NCBI GenBank assembly: GCA_001766965.1
Contig: MEKM01000102.1
Location: forward strand, 1 to 6,623
DNA: 6,623 nucleotides
DNA from: Acidobacteria bacterium RIFCSPHIGHO2_01_FULL_67_28
Lineage (GTDB): Bacteria; Acidobacteriota; Terriglobia; Acidiferrales; 2-02-FULL-67-57
Direction: 5' to 3'
The notes under the pieces were generated by a model. It worked only from the letters and a program-made list of their open reading frames with translations, had not been told where the DNA came from and searched no databases. Shown in pieces: positions 5,126 to 6,623 of this stretch. Made by a program: the position numbers and the translations under genes. Within the stretch, counting starts at the first letter, position 1; the number at the start of each line of letters is the position of its first letter.

Positions 5126-5529
5126 TGCGCGCGAGACAGACACGACAGGCACTCGCCGGTCTGCTGCTGGGCGCGGCGCTCTTCGTGAGCGTCTTGCCGG
5201 TTGCGGCCCAGCAGGCCTCCAAGCGCCTTATCCTCGGCCAGGTGCTCGATCCCAAGAGTAAAGCTGCCGCTTCAGCCATCGTCTATCTGAAGAACTCAAC
5301 CACCAAAGAACAGCTGACCGTCGTCACCAACAAGGACGGCCGCTACCAGTTCACCGCGCTCGACATGAAGGAGGACTACGAGATTTACGCCGAGTCGGGC
5401 GAGCTCAAGTCGCGCCTCCGCAAGGTCTCCCAGTTCGATACCCGCGACCGCATCGTCATCAACCTCACCCTGCAAGCGGCGGAAGAGTCCAAGAAGGAAG
5501 CACCGAAGGAAGAAGAAAAGAAGGGCTAA
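5125..5529 (+). CDS. Small exported protein with carboxypeptidase-regulatory-like beta-sandwich (second of pair)
   Basis: This is a 134-residue predicted exported protein of unknown function, related in plan to its upstream neighbour. It has basic residues (RARQTRQ), a hydrophobic core (about 10-25) and a VAA cleavage site before QQ, so the mature form starts near residue 29. The domain pattern is LILGQVLDPKSK (35-46), AIVYLKN (51-57), TNKDGRYQFTAL (68-79), YEIYAES (85-91) and IVINLTL (110-116), typical of a transthyretin-like/carboxypeptidase-regulatory-like fold. A charged low-complexity tail follows (AAEESKKEAPKEEEKKG). ATG codons stand at 5122 and 5125; I chose 5125 on ribosome-site spacing. 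The upstream start would add one Met and create a classic ATGA overlap. The two exported proteins may be an ancient tandem duplication, but identity is low. The gene converges on tyrS with 17 bp between stop codons. Confidence 0.78.
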   Translation: MRARQTRQALAGLLLGAALFVSVLPVAAQQASKRLILGQVLDPKSKAAASAIVYLKNSTTKEQLTVVTNKDGRYQFTALDMKEDYEIYAESGELKSRLRKVSQFDTRDRIVINLTLQAAEESKKEAPKEEEKKG

Positions 5530-5940
5530 CTAGGTAGATTCCATCGCTACATGTGACCCGCAATCGTCACACGATGGACAGTATGTTTCCCCACCTTTAA
5601 CACAAATCTTCTGGGTACTGCCAAGTCAATCTCTGCTCCTGGATGGTCGATCTTTGTCCCTTCCATCTCAACAGCTCCCTGCTTAATTAGCCGCTCAGCT
5701 TCTGTCCGAGAGACGTTCGCAACGCTCGCTACAACATGAGCCAGCTTCACCCGAGTAGTCCCCGGAATCAAGAGCGTTTTATAGAGTCCGATTGTGACAA
5801 CCTTCTCAGCTGCCAATTCGGGAGCTTCACGGCGCTGGAATACCCGCCTGAATTCTTCTTCCGCGCTGCTCGCCTCACGGGAACTATGAAACTCCGACAC
5901 CAGCCAGCGTGCTAGATTCGCTTTGAGTTGCATCGGGTGT
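5530..5940. other. Low-G+C segment covering the 3' third of tyrS
   Basis: Counting by hand, 5521-5940 holds about 52% G+C (220 of 420), with single 60-base lines as low as 45%, whereas 6061-6180 in the same gene holds about 70% (84 of 120). Codons that are rare in high-G+C genes, such as TTA and AGA-AGA near the end of tyrS, occur here. The transition lies at roughly 5940-6060. The reading frame is intact across it. Confidence 0.7.
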
Positions 5941-6623
5941 TCCGTTCCCAGTTGCACGCCCTTGCGCCACTCAGTGAGTTCGTCGGCGGGAACATCAGTC
6001 AGCAGCTCGTAGTAGGTCCACATCAGGTCGTCGGAGATGGACATCAGCTTGCCGTACATCTCGGCGGGCGGCTCGGTGATGCCGACGTAGTTGCCGGTGC
6101 TCTTGCTCATCCGCTGCACGCCGTCGAGTCCCACCAGCAGCGGCGTGAGCACGGCAATCTGCGCCGGCTGGTCGTAGGCGCGCTGGATTTCGCGGCCGAC
6201 CAGCAGGTTGAACTTCTGGTCGGTGCCGCCCAGCTCGACGTCGGCCCGGAGCGCCACCGAGTCGTACGCTTGCATCATGGGATAGAGCAGCTCGTGGAGA
6301 GCGATGGGCTGCTGGGATTTCAGGCGCGTGGAAAAATCTTCGCGCTCGATGAGCCGCGCCAGCGTGTAGTGCGAGCACAGCCGCACCAGGTCTTCCCCGC
6401 TGAACTTCGCCAACCATTCGGAGTTCAAGCGGATTTCGGTCTTTGCCGGGTCGAGAATCTTGAAGACCTGCTGCTTGTAAGTCTCGGCGTTGGCGAGCAC
6501 CTCGTCGCGGGTGAGCGCCGGGCGAGTGGCGGAGCGGCCCGACGGGTCGCCGATCATGCCGGTGAAGTCGCCGATGAGGAAGATGGCGGTGTGGCCTAAG
6601 TCCTGGAAATGCTTTAACTTACG
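5547..6623 (-). CDS. tyrS: Tyrosyl-tRNA synthetase, 5' end cut by window edge
   Basis: This class I aminoacyl-tRNA synthetase charges tRNA-Tyr. The 358 visible residues, numbered from the codon at 6623, begin inside the Rossmann fold with RKLKHFQDLGH, so the HIGH motif and the true start lie beyond the edge. The ATG at 6557 (MIGDPSGRS) is internal and not the start. Recognisable elements are IGDFTGMIGDPSGRS (17-31), YPMMQAYDS (114-122), the tyrosine/adenylate region DVELGGTDQKFN (129-140) and the KMSKS-type signature RMSKST (171-176). A C-terminal S4 RNA-binding domain runs from about 288 (TRVKLAHVVASV) to the end. Family members of this type have about 400-430 residues, so about 45-70 are missing. 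The last 130 or so codons, after the catalytic core, have much lower G+C than the rest, with an intact frame and all expected S4 features. This suggests a recombinant gene that remains functional. Confidence 0.97.
   Translation of the reverse strand, partial: RKLKHFQDLGHTAIFLIGDFTGMIGDPSGRSATRPALTRDEVLANAETYKQQVFKILDPAKTEIRLNSEWLAKFSGEDLVRLCSHYTLARLIEREDFSTRLKSQQPIALHELLYPMMQAYDSVALRADVELGGTDQKFNLLVGREIQRAYDQPAQIAVLTPLLVGLDGVQRMSKSTGNYVGITEPPAEMYGKLMSISDDLMWTYYELLTDVPADELTEWRKGVQLGTEHPMQLKANLARWLVSEFHSSREASSAEEEFRRVFQRREAPELAAEKVVTIGLYKTLLIPGTTRVKLAHVVASVANVSRTEAERLIKQGAVEMEGTKIDHPGAEIDLAVPRRFVLKVGKHTVHRVTIAGHM

Noticed and set aside
5530..5546. Attachment site or mobile-element scar at the 3' end of tyrS
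   Set aside because: The low-G+C tail made this worth considering, but no integrase, transposase or duplicated tyrS end is visible; only the compositional change is supported.
6555..6557. ATG at 6557 as the tyrS start
   Set aside because: The frame stays open to the window edge, and the 22 codons upstream encode conserved synthetase sequence (KHFQDLGH and IGDFTG).
5928..6599. 223-codon open frame on the plus strand
   Set aside because: It is the complement of tyrS, which shows clear synthetase motifs.

Overview
The window is dense bacterial chromosome, mostly around 65-70% G+C, with short intergenic gaps and no RNA gene, mobile element or CRISPR array that I can see. Several traits fit an Acidobacteriota-like, Gram-negative-type organism: very high G+C, small exported proteins with carboxypeptidase-regulatory-like folds, an exported M20 peptidase, a long Bacillus-style ThiF/MoeB and near-consensus TATAAT promoters. 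This is inference from gene content; no single marker fixes the phylum.

Layout. On the minus strand at the left are a ThiF/MoeB-type E1-like adenylyltransferase (1822 to 794) and, 61 bp downstream, a YebC-family gene (732 to the left edge, missing only its last few codons). Divergent from thiF is pcm (1889-2557, protein-L-isoaspartate methyltransferase); both genes have a perfect TATAAT very close to their start codons. pcm converges, with a 4-bp gap, on a minus-strand pair: an exported M20 metallopeptidase (4388 to 3003) followed with zero spacing by a NUDIX hydrolase (3002 to 2562). Divergent from the peptidase is a compact plus-strand operon (4500-5529): a LysW-like zinc-ribbon protein with a polyacidic tail, then two small exported beta-sandwich proteins, joined by start/stop overlaps. 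This operon converges, with 17 bp between stop codons, on tyrS (minus strand, 5' end beyond the right edge).

The housekeeping genes (tyrS, pcm, yebC, NUDIX) are ordinary in content. Three things stand out. The LysW-like protein keeps the zinc knuckles of amino-group carrier proteins but lacks the EDWGE-type C-terminus that carries the substrate; it ends in 26 residues of which 21 are acidic, and it is coupled to two exported proteins rather than to lysine or arginine biosynthesis genes. The 3' third of tyrS has about 52% G+C with TTA and AGA codons, against about 70% in part of the same gene's catalytic region, which suggests a mosaic gene or an assembly join. The thiF/pcm divergent region looks built for very short or leaderless transcripts, and pcm has a two-codon start-stop unit overlapping its start codon.
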